Origin: Thalassobacillus sp. CUG 92003
GTDB lineage: Bacteria > Bacillota > Bacilli > Bacillales > Halobacillaceae
Assembly: GCF_013618635.1 (NCBI RefSeq)
Contig: NZ_JABLSJ010000003.1
Coordinates: 186,001-250,000 of the forward strand
DNA: 64,000 bases
Direction of reading: 5' to 3'
Shown: one piece after another, positions 50,866 to 59,460 of the stretch
Position numbering within the stretch: the stretch's first letter is position 1
Layout of the letters: each line of letters opens with the position of its first letter
Position numbers and translations under genes: made by a program
Notes under the pieces: model-generated
Database searches by the model: none
Told to the model about the DNA's origin: nothing
What the model saw: only the letters and a program-made list of their open reading frames with translations

Positions 50866-51564
50866 ATGAAAAAAAGATTAAGAACAAGTCAGACACCTAT
50901 TGCAAGAGATATAGGCGGCTTTTCAGGAGTCTCGGCGGCTGATTGCTGTAATACTTCACCCATAAGAGGCTCGCGGGGGCCAACTGGACCTGAAGGACCT
51001 GAGGGGCCAATCGGACCTACCGGGGCTACGGGCTTGCCAGGAACAGGTTCAATTATTCCTTATGCTTCAGGTTTACCTGTTGCATTGACTACTGTTGCAG
51101 GTGGGTTAGTCGGGACCACCAGTCTCGTCGGCTTTGGAAATAGCGTGACAGGTGTATCATTACTCGGTGGAGGGCAAATTGATTTAACTGGAGCAGGTGG
51201 AACGCTTCTCAACTTTGCTTTTTCCGTACCTCGGGATGGAACCATCACATCAGTGGCTGCTTATTTCAGTGCTACTGCCTCCGTTACATTGGTAGGCGAT
51301 ACAACCATCCAAGCTCAAGTATATCGATCAGCCGACCCAGCTACGAACATCTTTACCCCTATTCCAGAAACCCTCGTTACACTATCACCTGAGTTAACTG
51401 CACCTGTGACTCTAGGGGATATCGCACGCGGAACCCTCTCTGATCTATCTGTCGAAGTTGATCAAGGCGACCGTCTATTAATGGTATTTTCGGCAATTGT
51501 TGACGGAATTGAACTGGTAGGCACTGTTCTTGGTTACGCCAGTGCTGGTGTCACTATCAACTAA
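50866..51564 (+). CDS. BclB-like collagen-repeat exosporium protein
   Basis: 232 residues. The N-terminal about 38 residues contain CCNTSPIRG; then comes a short collagen-like stretch (GPTGPEGPEGPIGPTGATG, six Gly-X-Y triplets), and a C-terminal beta-rich BclB-type domain from IIPYASGLPVALTTVAGG through FAFSVPRDGTITSVAAYFS to GYASAGVTI. Such proteins form hair-like filaments on the exosporium, with the globular domain trimerising. AAAGGTG ribosome site; CATAGGTTA at 50820-50828 resembles a sigma-K -10 but lacks a well-placed -35. The glycosyltransferase downstream may modify it. Confidence 0.85.
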   Translation: MKKRLRTSQTPIARDIGGFSGVSAADCCNTSPIRGSRGPTGPEGPEGPIGPTGATGLPGTGSIIPYASGLPVALTTVAGGLVGTTSLVGFGNSVTGVSLLGGGQIDLTGAGGTLLNFAFSVPRDGTITSVAAYFSATASVTLVGDTTIQAQVYRSADPATNIFTPIPETLVTLSPELTAPVTLGDIARGTLSDLSVEVDQGDRLLMVFSAIVDGIELVGTVLGYASAGVTIN

Positions 51565-51576
51565 AGGACATTTATC

Positions 51577-51603
51577 AAGAAAGAGTGGTCTCACTCTTTC
51601 TTG
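51577..51603 (+). terminator. Hairpin after the BclB-like gene
   Basis: Stem AAGAAAGAGT / ACTCTTTCTT with a 5-nt loop; T-rich tail. Partial read-through to the glycosyltransferase is possible. Confidence 0.7.
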
Positions 51604-51663
51604 TTGATGTGCTAATTATCTAGACAACAGGAATAGAACAACTTAAATCGAGGAGGGATTCGT

Positions 51664-52743
51664 ATTATTTCGATCAGTCTATGTATGATTGTAAAGAACG
51701 AGGAAGATCACTTAGCACGGTGTTTGCAAAGTGTGCAACACTTAGTGAACGAAATTATTGTTGTCGATACAGGCTCTACGGACAACACTAAATCGATTGC
51801 AAGAGAATTCAACGCCAACGTTTACGAATTTAATTGGGTGGATGATTTTTCAAAAGCTCGCAACTTCTCATTCAAACAAGCGACAAAAGACTATATTTTC
51901 TGGCTTGATGCTGATGACGTTCTATTAGAAGAAGAGCAGCAAAAGCTGGCTTCTCTTAAACAAAATACGGTCAATCAACCTGATGCAATATCCATGGTAT
52001 ATGTGCTGGCCAGGGATGAGAACAATACCGTTACACATAGCGTTCGACGGAACAGACTCGTGAAGCGTTGTAATAATTTTCAGTGGCACGGGGCTGTCCA
52101 TGAGTATTTAGAAGTTGGCGGTAATATCCTGCAAAGTGATATCCAGGTTACGCACTTAAAGGAGGACACCGGGATAAGTTATCGCAATTTACACATTTAT
52201 GAAACGATGATCGCTAACGGCGCCGAATTTAGCCCAAGAGACTTATACTATTACGCTAACGAATGCTACGACCACGAACAATTCGAAAAAGCGGTGAACG
52301 CTTACAAGAAATTTATTGATACCGAAAAAGGATGGGTTGAGGATATCATTGCTGCTTATGGAAAATTAGCAGATTGTTATATCAGCTTAAATGATAGTCT
52401 TGCAGCCATTGACGCGTTATATCAATCGTTCCATTATGACATACCACGAGCAGAGAATTGCTGTAGATTAGGGTATATTTATGTTCATTTTCGCGAATTG
52501 AACCAGGCTATTTTTTGGTATGAGTTAGCGACAAGGCTTGATTATGATAGCGTCAAAGAAAAAGGTGGCTTCGTCAACTCAAATTGCTACACGTGGCTCC
52601 CTCACCTTCAGTTATGCGTCTGTTATGACGCCCTTCAAAATCATGCCAAAGCGTATTATCATAATAGTCGAGCAAAAGAATACAACCCTACACATGAAGC
52701 CATCATCCATAACGACGCCTATTTAAAATCCAAAATCGAATAG
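51664..52743 (+). CDS. GT2 glycosyltransferase with TPR region, probable ATT start
   Basis: A 359-residue protein. The GT-A family 2 domain reads ISLCMIVKNEEDHLARCLQSV, VVDTGSTDNT and FWLDADDVLL (DxD metal site). A TPR-like helical C-terminal half follows (YYANECYDHEQFEKAVNAYKKFI, AYGKLADCYISL). The family's first strand SLCMIVKNEE would be cut if translation began at the internal ATG (51685), which is also 27 nt from AGGAGGG. ATT codons at 51664/51667 have correct spacing, so a rare ATT start is proposed. Its position after the BclB-like gene suggests glycosylation of exosporium protein. Confidence 0.8.
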   Translation: MISISLCMIVKNEEDHLARCLQSVQHLVNEIIVVDTGSTDNTKSIAREFNANVYEFNWVDDFSKARNFSFKQATKDYIFWLDADDVLLEEEQQKLASLKQNTVNQPDAISMVYVLARDENNTVTHSVRRNRLVKRCNNFQWHGAVHEYLEVGGNILQSDIQVTHLKEDTGISYRNLHIYETMIANGAEFSPRDLYYYANECYDHEQFEKAVNAYKKFIDTEKGWVEDIIAAYGKLADCYISLNDSLAAIDALYQSFHYDIPRAENCCRLGYIYVHFRELNQAIFWYELATRLDYDSVKEKGGFVNSNCYTWLPHLQLCVCYDALQNHAKAYYHNSRAKEYNPTHEAIIHNDAYLKSKIE

Positions 52744-52760
52744 CCATCCCCTCCCCACAC

Positions 52761-52799
52761 AAAAAAGATGCCCTCAATTTAATGAGAACATCTTTTTTG
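52761..52799. terminator. Bidirectional terminator
   Basis: Stem AAAAAAGATG-CTCA / TGAG-CATCTTTTTT with small bulges, between convergent genes. Confidence 0.8.
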
Positions 52800-52828
52800 T
52801 TTATATAGACGACTAACTTTTGAATAGC

Positions 52829-54400
52829 TTACTTATCCACACGCTTGGCCCCATAATATTTCGGCCCCCAGAACGTGCTCGTCTCAAGATTGGTGACCGT
52901 TACACCTTGAGAAACCGTAACATGGATGACCTGGTCATCTCCTGCATAAATAGCGGGATTCAAATACTCCGCCTTTAAGAACACAATGTCCCCAGGCTCC
53001 AAATCCTCTCTTGAAATTTCTTCACCCACTTCCCACTGTTCATCACCATGACGCGGAAGCTCAATCCCTTTCGCTTCTTCGTAGACATATTGAATGAACT
53101 CTGAAGCGCCAAATCCTTCAGGGGTCTTGCCTCCACTTTCGTAAGGTACGTTTCCAATAAATTGAGCGGCTTCTGAGACTATCGGGTTTTCTTTCGAAAG
53201 CTGCAGCCCATCAAACCGCTTTACGCCCGTAAATTTTTCCTGCCAATAGGAGGAATCCAAATGGGACACCGTCACGCCTTGTGATCTTGAAGCATGGACG
53301 AACTGTCCATCTCCAGCATAAATCCCATTGTGAGAAATACCATCCCGGTACGTATCACTAAAAAATACGACATCTCCCGGCTGGATGTTCTCCAGTCCCA
53401 CCGTTTCTCCGACTTGCCACTGTTGATCCGTGGAACGAGGAAGGTAGATATCTCTCACTTCGTTGAAAACATATTGGGTTAAACCAGAGCAATCGAACCC
53501 GTGCGGCGTTTCTTCACCGAATATATACGGAACCCCGAGATAATGAAGAGCGCCAGCGACAAGGTCATGATCCGAAGCGATATCAGAAGGGATATCTCTC
53601 GCAAAGTTTACCGTAGCACTGTACGTCTTCCCTTTATACATAATGGAGCGCGTGTTTTCCCCTTCCGTCAAAGGCTCGTCCAAATTAAAGGTAAGTGACG
53701 CTCCGTCCGTAAAGTTTGCTGTCAGATGATAAGCACTAATCGCCTCCGCATCTGCAATCTCCAAGAATAAGTCTCCATGAGCCCGTTCGGTATTATACGA
53801 TAACAAAGCAAAGTCCCCGCGCTTCATTGGCGTTTCTGGCGCAAATGTCGTGGCAGTCATGCCGGAAATCAGGTCGTGCGAATACAAGACTTTCAAATCA
53901 TCTATGTACCAGGCACCCTTTTCGACATCAGTAAAAGGCAAGGATACTTCCTCTTTCAGTTGAAGATCATACCCACGGACAAGCATCGCAGATAAAGCAG
54001 CACGGGTAATGGTTTGGTCGGTTCCAAATACATTGTTGCCCATCCCTTCCACTATGCCTTCTTGATATAAAGCATTGACTGCATCGGCGTACCACCTTTC
54101 TTGTGAGACATCAATAAAGGGCGCTTCTGGCACCTGGTCTGTCTCTAACTCCATCAGCCTCGCTATCATGACCGCAGCCTCTGCCCGGGTAATCTTAGCT
54201 TTAATTTTAAACTCTCCATCGTCATATCCATTGACGATCTGCTCATCGGCTAAGGCTTGAATGGGATTGTAGTAAAAATTTTCTTCCGGCACATCAGGAA
54301 AATGGGCCTTATCGGCTTTCACTGATTGCAGCGGAACAAGCAGGATAACAGCCAGGATAATCCCCCAGATCAGCCGCCTGCCGTGCGTGTGAGTGCTCAT
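52829..54400 (-). CDS. Secreted SLH protein with two NlpC/P60 domains, the second apparently inactive
   Basis: 523 residues: signal peptide (LIWGIILAVILLVPLQSVKA), three SLH motifs (about residues 33-205) anchoring it to secondary cell-wall polymer, a short beta region, then two NlpC/P60 modules. The first (about 285-400) has the catalytic Cys in HGFDCSGLTQYVF and His in ISHNGIYAGDGQF, as in D,L-endopeptidases cutting stem peptides. The second (about 405-523) aligns along its length, but reads GFGASEFIQYVY, with Ala in place of Cys and NPAIYAGDDQ in place of SHNGIY, so it should not be catalytic and may bind peptidoglycan instead. Confidence 0.9.
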   Translation of the reverse strand: MSTHTHGRRLIWGIILAVILLVPLQSVKADKAHFPDVPEENFYYNPIQALADEQIVNGYDDGEFKIKAKITRAEAAVMIARLMELETDQVPEAPFIDVSQERWYADAVNALYQEGIVEGMGNNVFGTDQTITRAALSAMLVRGYDLQLKEEVSLPFTDVEKGAWYIDDLKVLYSHDLISGMTATTFAPETPMKRGDFALLSYNTERAHGDLFLEIADAEAISAYHLTANFTDGASLTFNLDEPLTEGENTRSIMYKGKTYSATVNFARDIPSDIASDHDLVAGALHYLGVPYIFGEETPHGFDCSGLTQYVFNEVRDIYLPRSTDQQWQVGETVGLENIQPGDVVFFSDTYRDGISHNGIYAGDGQFVHASRSQGVTVSHLDSSYWQEKFTGVKRFDGLQLSKENPIVSEAAQFIGNVPYESGGKTPEGFGASEFIQYVYEEAKGIELPRHGDEQWEVGEEISREDLEPGDIVFLKAEYLNPAIYAGDDQVIHVTVSQGVTVTNLETSTFWGPKYYGAKRVDK

Positions 54401-54487
54401 GTTCTCTGGCCTCCTCGTTTTTTTAATAGGTAGAACGGTGTTTTTTCATATATCGACTGGATTCCATGTCCTTTCAAGTGGAACAGA

Positions 54488-54657
54488 TTACTTTGCTAAA
54501 TGTTTGCGGTGGTGAATGCACTCTTTTAAAATGAGCAACAAATGACTAGTAGCAATTTTTAGTTGATTAAGTTCAGAAAGAAGATCCTGTAAGGAGGGTG
54601 CCTTGCCTCTTGTAAGTGCCTCAGCATATATTCAGGCTAATTGTGGCTTTTGTCCAT
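54488..54657 (-). pseudogene. Decayed small gene
   Basis: Minus strand: an ATG behind AAGGAGG reads MDKSHN then an amber codon. A good helical frame (AEALTRGKAPSLQDLL to KHLAK, ending TAA) continues one frame away, joined if an AT dinucleotide of TATATG is removed. One nonsense change plus a 2-nt insertion would explain it. The intact product would be about 55 residues, family unknown. The 307-nt gap otherwise holds nothing clear. Confidence 0.35.
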
Positions 54658-54707
54658 TTTAATCAATCATCCTCCTTATAGTAGAATGAGTAAAAAGGAG
54701 AGTTGTT

Positions 54708-55316
54708 ATGAAAAGCTATCAATTGAAAATAGTCCTACTGGGTACAAGTCCTTTAATTTGGCGGCGTGTCATTATGCCTGCTGATGTTACATTTAATCGT
54801 CTTGAGGAACAGATTGTAGTGACGAATGACGATGAGGCATATGAACAGAACAAATTTTATAAAAAGCAATACAAGAAGAGCCAACCCTCAGATAAGGAAG
54901 ACCCGTTTGGTTTCATCACGCGAGAACTGTCAACAACGTACAGGAAACCTGAGGGAATTAAGATTGATACGTTTATCGAAAACGATCATGAGCTATTTTA
55001 TGAATACGATTTTGGAGATGACTGGCGTTTTCACATCATTTTGGAAAAGGTGGTGGAGGACCACTACTATGGGTATCCTATTTTAGTTGATGGCGCCGAA
55101 ACGGCTCCTCCTGAAGATGTGGGAGGAATTCCTGGTTTTTACGACTTTTTAGAGATGTACAATAATCCCTCACACCCTGAACATGAAGATATGCGTGCTT
55201 GGGCAGAATCGCAACTTTTTCGGGAGTACGACCCTGACCATATCAATAAGATGCTGAAATTTATCCATTACAAAAAAACCGAGTGGGATAAAATTACGGA
55301 GAATGACTCATTATGA
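54708..55316 (+). CDS. Plasmid pRiA4b ORF-3-like protein, apparently internally shortened
   Basis: 202 residues: LKIVLLGTSPLIWRRVIMPADVTFNRL is the family start, followed by FYEYDFGDDWRFHIILEKV and APPEDVGGIPGFYDFLEMYNNPSHPEHEDM, all diagnostic of the pRiA4b ORF-3 family (function unknown). The segment that usually follows the Leu of FNRL (H-x2-IQ ... W ... HLH/Y-F) is missing; the sequence jumps to EEQIVVTNDDEAYE, as if about 20-30 residues were deleted in frame. AAAGGAG ribosome site; a UPF0158 gene follows after 13 nt. Confidence 0.75.
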   Translation: MKSYQLKIVLLGTSPLIWRRVIMPADVTFNRLEEQIVVTNDDEAYEQNKFYKKQYKKSQPSDKEDPFGFITRELSTTYRKPEGIKIDTFIENDHELFYEYDFGDDWRFHIILEKVVEDHYYGYPILVDGAETAPPEDVGGIPGFYDFLEMYNNPSHPEHEDMRAWAESQLFREYDPDHINKMLKFIHYKKTEWDKITENDSL

Positions 55317-55329
55317 GGAGTGGTCATAA

Positions 55330-55782
55330 ATGAGAGCAAATCTTCAAGACATAGTGGACCATATCGACATGTCTCAATATGATTTTCTTGCTTGTTTTGA
55401 CAAACAAACATATGCACCCGTAGCAGTCACCCTAGAATCGTACCGAGCAGCAGAGGAAGAAAAACCTTTTACCGATTTTCCTTACTGGCAGCATAAAGAA
55501 TTACAATTGGCTACAGAGATGGAAGAAGACCCAGAGCGATTCATCTCACTCCCTGATCACTTTGATATCGATGATTACCGGATCATGGAAGCCTTTTGTT
55601 TTACCACTGAAGAAAACAAACGGAACCAACTACTGAACTGCGTCAGAGGAAAAGGGGCATTTAGAAGATTCAAAGATAAGATAAATCTATTAGGAATTGT
55701 TGATGACTGGTATGCGTACAAGAATGAACAATACTTAGAAATTGCGAAAGAATGGTGTGAAGCCCACGGGATTAAGTGGTAA
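55330..55782 (+). CDS. UPF0158-family protein
   Basis: 150 residues with the UPF0158 end GKGAFRRFKDKINLLGIVDDWYAYKNEQYLEIAKEWCEAHGI and an N-terminal helix region. Function unknown. GAGGAGTGG ribosome site; likely operon with the pRiA4b-type gene. Confidence 0.75.
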   Translation: MRANLQDIVDHIDMSQYDFLACFDKQTYAPVAVTLESYRAAEEEKPFTDFPYWQHKELQLATEMEEDPERFISLPDHFDIDDYRIMEAFCFTTEENKRNQLLNCVRGKGAFRRFKDKINLLGIVDDWYAYKNEQYLEIAKEWCEAHGIKW

Positions 55783-55859
55783 ACGAAAGGTTCTTTCGCA
55801 TATCTACGCTAAGGATAATGAAATGTAAAAGAATATGGACAAGGTGGTGGGATGACATC

Positions 55860-56327
55860 ATGAAGAAAATGAATCGAGGGATGTGGACCGCGTTATCCGC
55901 AATAGGCATCGCTCAAGCATTCAAAATCCTGACTCATAAACAAGTGACGGGGAAATGGGATGCCAAACAAATCACGACGACCGGCGGGATGCCGAGCTCT
56001 CATTCAGCAGGTGTTTCAGCACTGGCTTCTTACATTGCCGCGAATAAGGGGTCACGTCATACAGAAACAGCCCTGGCTGCCATCTTCGGCGTAATCGTCA
56101 TGTATGATGCCCAGGGGATCCGTCGCCACACGGGCGAGATTGCCCAATTGGTAAATGAACTGGAAGACAATTTTGCGAAGCTGTCCGGCGATTTTCCAAG
56201 CTTTGAGTTTGTCGAGCGCGAGAAGGAACTGAAAGAATTACTCGGGCATCAGCCATTGGAGGTCGTTGGTGGTGCTTTGCTCGGAATCATTTTAGGTCTG
56301 ACGTCAGCAAAGCTGGAAAACGATTAA
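55860..56327 (+). CDS. YuiD-like divergent PAP2-family membrane protein
   Basis: 155 residues: the DUF212/divergent PAP2 motif GGMPSSHSAGVSALA, MYDAQGIRRHTGEIAQLVNEL and a C-terminal HQPLEVVGGALLGIILGL helix. Relatives resemble phosphatidic-acid phosphatases, but activity is unproven. The ATG at 55860 is preferred because GGTGGTGGG lies 8 nt upstream; the longer frame overlaps the preceding gene. Confidence 0.85.
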   Translation: MKKMNRGMWTALSAIGIAQAFKILTHKQVTGKWDAKQITTTGGMPSSHSAGVSALASYIAANKGSRHTETALAAIFGVIVMYDAQGIRRHTGEIAQLVNELEDNFAKLSGDFPSFEFVEREKELKELLGHQPLEVVGGALLGIILGLTSAKLEND

Positions 56328-56340
56328 GTATCTGATAATA

Positions 56341-56368
56341 AAAGCTGCTGAATATATTCAGCAGCTTT
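56341..56368. terminator. Bidirectional terminator
   Basis: Perfect palindrome AAAGCTGCTGAA.TA.TTCAGCAGCTTT of 28 bp between convergent genes. Confidence 0.8.
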
Positions 56369-56376
56369 CCAAGAAA

Positions 56377-57153
56377 TTAGCTAAATTCGATTCCACCGTC
56401 GATCATAACAGATTGGCCTGTCATGTAATCTGAGTCAGAAGACGCTAAATAAGACACAAAGTTTGCCACATCTTCCGGTTCTTCAGTTCGCCCAAGCGTA
56501 ATGCCTTCAGAGAATTTTTCAAAAGCTTGACCTGGCTCCAGTCCCATATATTCTACCATGCTAGCATCAATACGGTCCCACATGGAAGTCCCAACGATAC
56601 CTGGGCAATAAGAGTTGACATTAATATCAAATTGAGCTAGTTCTTGAGCGGCAGTTTGGGTAAGACCTCTAATCGCAAATTTCGTCGCAGAATAAGCTCC
56701 AAGAAAACTATAACCTTTATGGCCAGCGATACTGCAAGCGTTGATGATCTTGCCACGCCCCTCTTGTTCTTTCATGTGCTCAGCAGCAGCTTGAATTCCG
56801 AATAAAGTACCAAGCACATTGATATTATTAATCGTTTTGAAGTCCTCTTCAGTTACATCTAATAGGGGTGCTACTTGATCAACGCCCGCATTATTCACAA
56901 ATACGTCCAGACGCCCGAAATAGTCAACTGTTCGTTTCACTAGTGAAAATTGATCCTCTCTCTTACTGACGTCACCTTCAACAGCGACGCTATCATACCC
57001 TTGATCACGTAATTCCTGCGCTGTAGCATCAGCTGTATCTTTATTTATGTCATTAATTACCACTGAAAAACCGTCATGTCCTAACCTTTTGGCAATTCCT
57101 TTACCAATCCCTTGACCAGAACCGGTAATAATCGCAACTTTATTTTCAACCAT
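56377..57153 (-). CDS. Short-chain dehydrogenase, acetoin/diacetyl reductase (BudC-like)
   Basis: A 258-residue SDR: cofactor motif [27 protein letters not shown], catalytic Ser in NACSIAG and YSATK (Tyr/Lys), and [20 protein letters not shown], close to meso-2,3-butanediol dehydrogenase/acetoin reductases. It reduces acetoin or diacetyl with NADH, or works in reverse. The ATG behind AGGAGG is chosen over an upstream start. Monocistronic. Confidence 0.85.
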   Translation of the reverse strand: MVENKVAIITGSGQGIGKGIAKRLGHDGFSVVINDINKDTADATAQELRDQGYDSVAVEGDVSKREDQFSLVKRTVDYFGRLDVFVNNAGVDQVAPLLDVTEEDFKTINNINVLGTLFGIQAAAEHMKEQEGRGKIINACSIAGHKGYSFLGAYSATKFAIRGLTQTAAQELAQFDINVNSYCPGIVGTSMWDRIDASMVEYMGLEPGQAFEKFSEGITLGRTEEPEDVANFVSYLASSDSDYMTGQSVMIDGGIEFS

Positions 57154-57298
57154 AGTATTCCTCCTATAATTGTTGATCCATAATTTCATATTCCCCTAAC
57201 ATAATCGCTTAAACTATACCGGAAAAAAAATTCTTGCAGTTTCCTATATACCTCCTTTATAAAGTTGTTATTATCCTTGTCAAATATTAGTCTACAAA

Positions 57299-57330
57299 AA
57301 AAGGACCGTTTTACACCAACGGTCCTTTTA
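57299..57330. terminator. Terminator of the DUF4352 gene
   Basis: Stem AAAGGACCGTT / AACGGTCCTTTT flanked by A- and T-runs. Confidence 0.8.
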
Positions 57331-57365
57331 CTATCTCAAAATTTTTTATTGACAATCAGCGCTTT

Positions 57366-58004
57366 TCAGTTTTCTAAGTTAATCTCAATGGATTCAGTGC
57401 CAAAGAATCCTGTTTGAGCATGAAGGGTGGTTGAAGCTAATTCGACGTCTTTTGGCACCTCGAAGACGACCTTGCCTCTTTTTGATAAACCAGGATTAAT
57501 TTGTTCAAGGAAGAAATCATCTTCTTCTGACATGGCCATCAAAACTTCTCCATCAGTAATTGGGTCGTATTGCGCTCCACCCGCACTAATCGAAAAGTAG
57601 CTTGAGTCAATGGTTAACGATTCATCTTTATCATTTTGAATTGTTACATCCGCAATCACATATTTCCCATCCGTTGTGGCGTTTTCAATAAATTCGTTGC
57701 CGCTGTCAATCTCGCTTGTTTCTTCCACACTATTAACCGTAAAGGTCGTATTTGCGATCTCTGCCCCTTCCCCGACACCTACATTTTTTGTTCCTTCTTC
57801 ACTAGATTCAACATCTTCTTCTTTTGGAGCTTCTTCATTGGTCTCCTTATCCTTACTATTACTCTTGTTTTCCTCTTCATTCTGATCCGTTTGCGCTGCC
57901 GTGTTTCCTTGCCCAGTTGCTTCATCTCCATTATCACCAAAGACAGCACCTAAAACGATTAAACCAACGATTGCGATTAATCCCCACTTGATAAATTTCT
58001 TAAT
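57366..58004 (-). CDS. Membrane-anchored DUF4352 protein, probable ATT start
   Basis: 212 residues: N-terminal anchor KKFIKWGLIAIVGLIVLG, a long Glu/Asn/Lys-rich linker (about residues 25-75), then the DUF4352 immunoglobulin-like domain (GKYVIADVTIQNDKDESLTI ... VVFEVPKDV). Callers that need ATG/GTG/TTG begin inside at a GTG (57728), losing the anchor and linker. The open frame runs upstream to an ATT 6 nt after GGGAGG, the best-placed start. It likely sits on the outer membrane face; function unknown. Confidence 0.75.
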   Translation of the reverse strand: MKKFIKWGLIAIVGLIVLGAVFGDNGDEATGQGNTAAQTDQNEEENKSNSKDKETNEEAPKEEDVESSEEGTKNVGVGEGAEIANTTFTVNSVEETSEIDSGNEFIENATTDGKYVIADVTIQNDKDESLTIDSSYFSISAGGAQYDPITDGEVLMAMSEEDDFFLEQINPGLSKRGKVVFEVPKDVELASTTLHAQTGFFGTESIEINLEN

Positions 58005-58209
58005 CTCATTCCTCCCTCATATTTTCAGCCATAAAAACACCCTTAAGCAGTAAGGTTCAGTAGACGGTAACTATCCTCTCCACCCTCCAAATTCACTCAT
58101 GCATAGACCTTTGTTTCGCATCATTTTAGCCCCCTTGATTTCTTGTTAACTCCATCATAAAGAAAAGGGTGCACAAAAATTTGTGAACCCAACGTACGTT
58201 CTCTATTCA

Positions 58210-59193
58210 CTATTTATACCGGTCATAAATGGCTTCGACTTCCTCTTGTACCTGCTCGACTAATGCTTCCGGCGAGATAACTTTGGCTTTTCTCCCCCAG
58301 GTGAGGATCCAGTTGACAAGGCCTGTGCTCATCTTCGCTTTTGTCGAGAGAATGAAACTGTCGCTGCCTGAAGGTTGTATGGAAACGTCATGCCCGAAAC
58401 GATCAAGCACCACGTTCACCAGTGACTCATCGAACTCGATTTTCACCCACACGTCCTCCCCTGCAAACATGTGGAAACTCTGATTCACGTAAGCCTGAAT
58501 GTTAAAATCCTGACGGCGAAACTTTTCTTCCGATATCCGGATATTCCGCATGCGATCCAGTCGGTAATGCCGCATCTCGTCCGTCTCTTTGAACCGTCCA
58601 ATCAAATAGTAAAAATCGTTCTGCCAAATCAAGGCGTAGGGTTCCACTTCATACGTGTTTCCGTCACGATGGTATTGGAATTCTTTCTTTATATTGTATT
58701 TACCATATTGGTAATGAAGCACGTTACGTTCGGAAATGGCCCGATGAACGTGGTCAATGCTTAACTTGACCAGCTGGTAATCATCATTCGCTGATTGTGA
58801 AAATAACATAGGGTCGGGCAGTGTTTTGGCGATGTGTTTACTTGTGAGCTGCTTCGTCTTCTCGATGAGTTCCTTTTTTTCTTTCTCTGTAATAAATTTG
58901 GCTGATAACAGCGCATCATTAATCAGACGAAGCTGGTATGTTTCGAAAACACGGTCTTGGAAACTATAGTACACCTTCCCAAAACGTCCGGTATGTTTCA
59001 TCACTTCAAAGCCCGTATCCTCTAATATTTCCATATCACGCTTCAATGTTCTCGCGTCGAAACTCGCCTCAGTACCGAACGTTAACTTCAGTTTATCGAT
59101 AATCTCCTGCATGCTTAATTCGTGAAGTTCATCCGTTTCTTCGAATAAAATATTCCGGAGTTCAAGCATCCGCGTGTTGCTGTTTAGTTCCAT
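58210..59193 (-). CDS. WYL-domain transcriptional regulator
   Basis: 327 residues: N-terminal winged HTH (MQEIIDKLKLTFGTEASFDARTLKRDMEIL), a helical middle, and a WYL domain (NTYEVEPYALIWQNDFYYLIGRFKETDEMRHYRLDRMRNIRI) followed by a C-terminal WCX-type extension. WYL proteins sense nucleic-acid or nucleotide ligands. The target genes are unknown. GGGGG ribosome site selects this ATG. Confidence 0.85.
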   Translation of the reverse strand: MELNSNTRMLELRNILFEETDELHELSMQEIIDKLKLTFGTEASFDARTLKRDMEILEDTGFEVMKHTGRFGKVYYSFQDRVFETYQLRLINDALLSAKFITEKEKKELIEKTKQLTSKHIAKTLPDPMLFSQSANDDYQLVKLSIDHVHRAISERNVLHYQYGKYNIKKEFQYHRDGNTYEVEPYALIWQNDFYYLIGRFKETDEMRHYRLDRMRNIRISEEKFRRQDFNIQAYVNQSFHMFAGEDVWVKIEFDESLVNVVLDRFGHDVSIQPSGSDSFILSTKAKMSTGLVNWILTWGRKAKVISPEALVEQVQEEVEAIYDRYK

Positions 59194-59460
59194 TTGAGAG
59201 CCCCCTGATTGATTTACACCGTTTGTCATGGTTATTTAATCATTTTTTCACACATTCGATACACAACCATCTCCTTACCACCATAACAAAAACTTCCATA
59301 TTAAAGCCAAAGATGCCCGAATACTGAGCACAAGTTGGGTAATCCTAATCGATTTCTCGATGCTCACGTGATCCCGCCTAAAATGAGAATGTCGAATTAT
59401 TTTATCTATTCAGAAAAGTTTGGTAATATTTTTTGTATATCTAAAGAAAGGAGGCAGCTT

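Noticed and set aside
54598-54657. 19-codon plus-strand ORF beginning TTG after AAGGAGGGTG
   Set aside because: No conservation clue, and it overlaps the better-explained decayed gene on the other strand.
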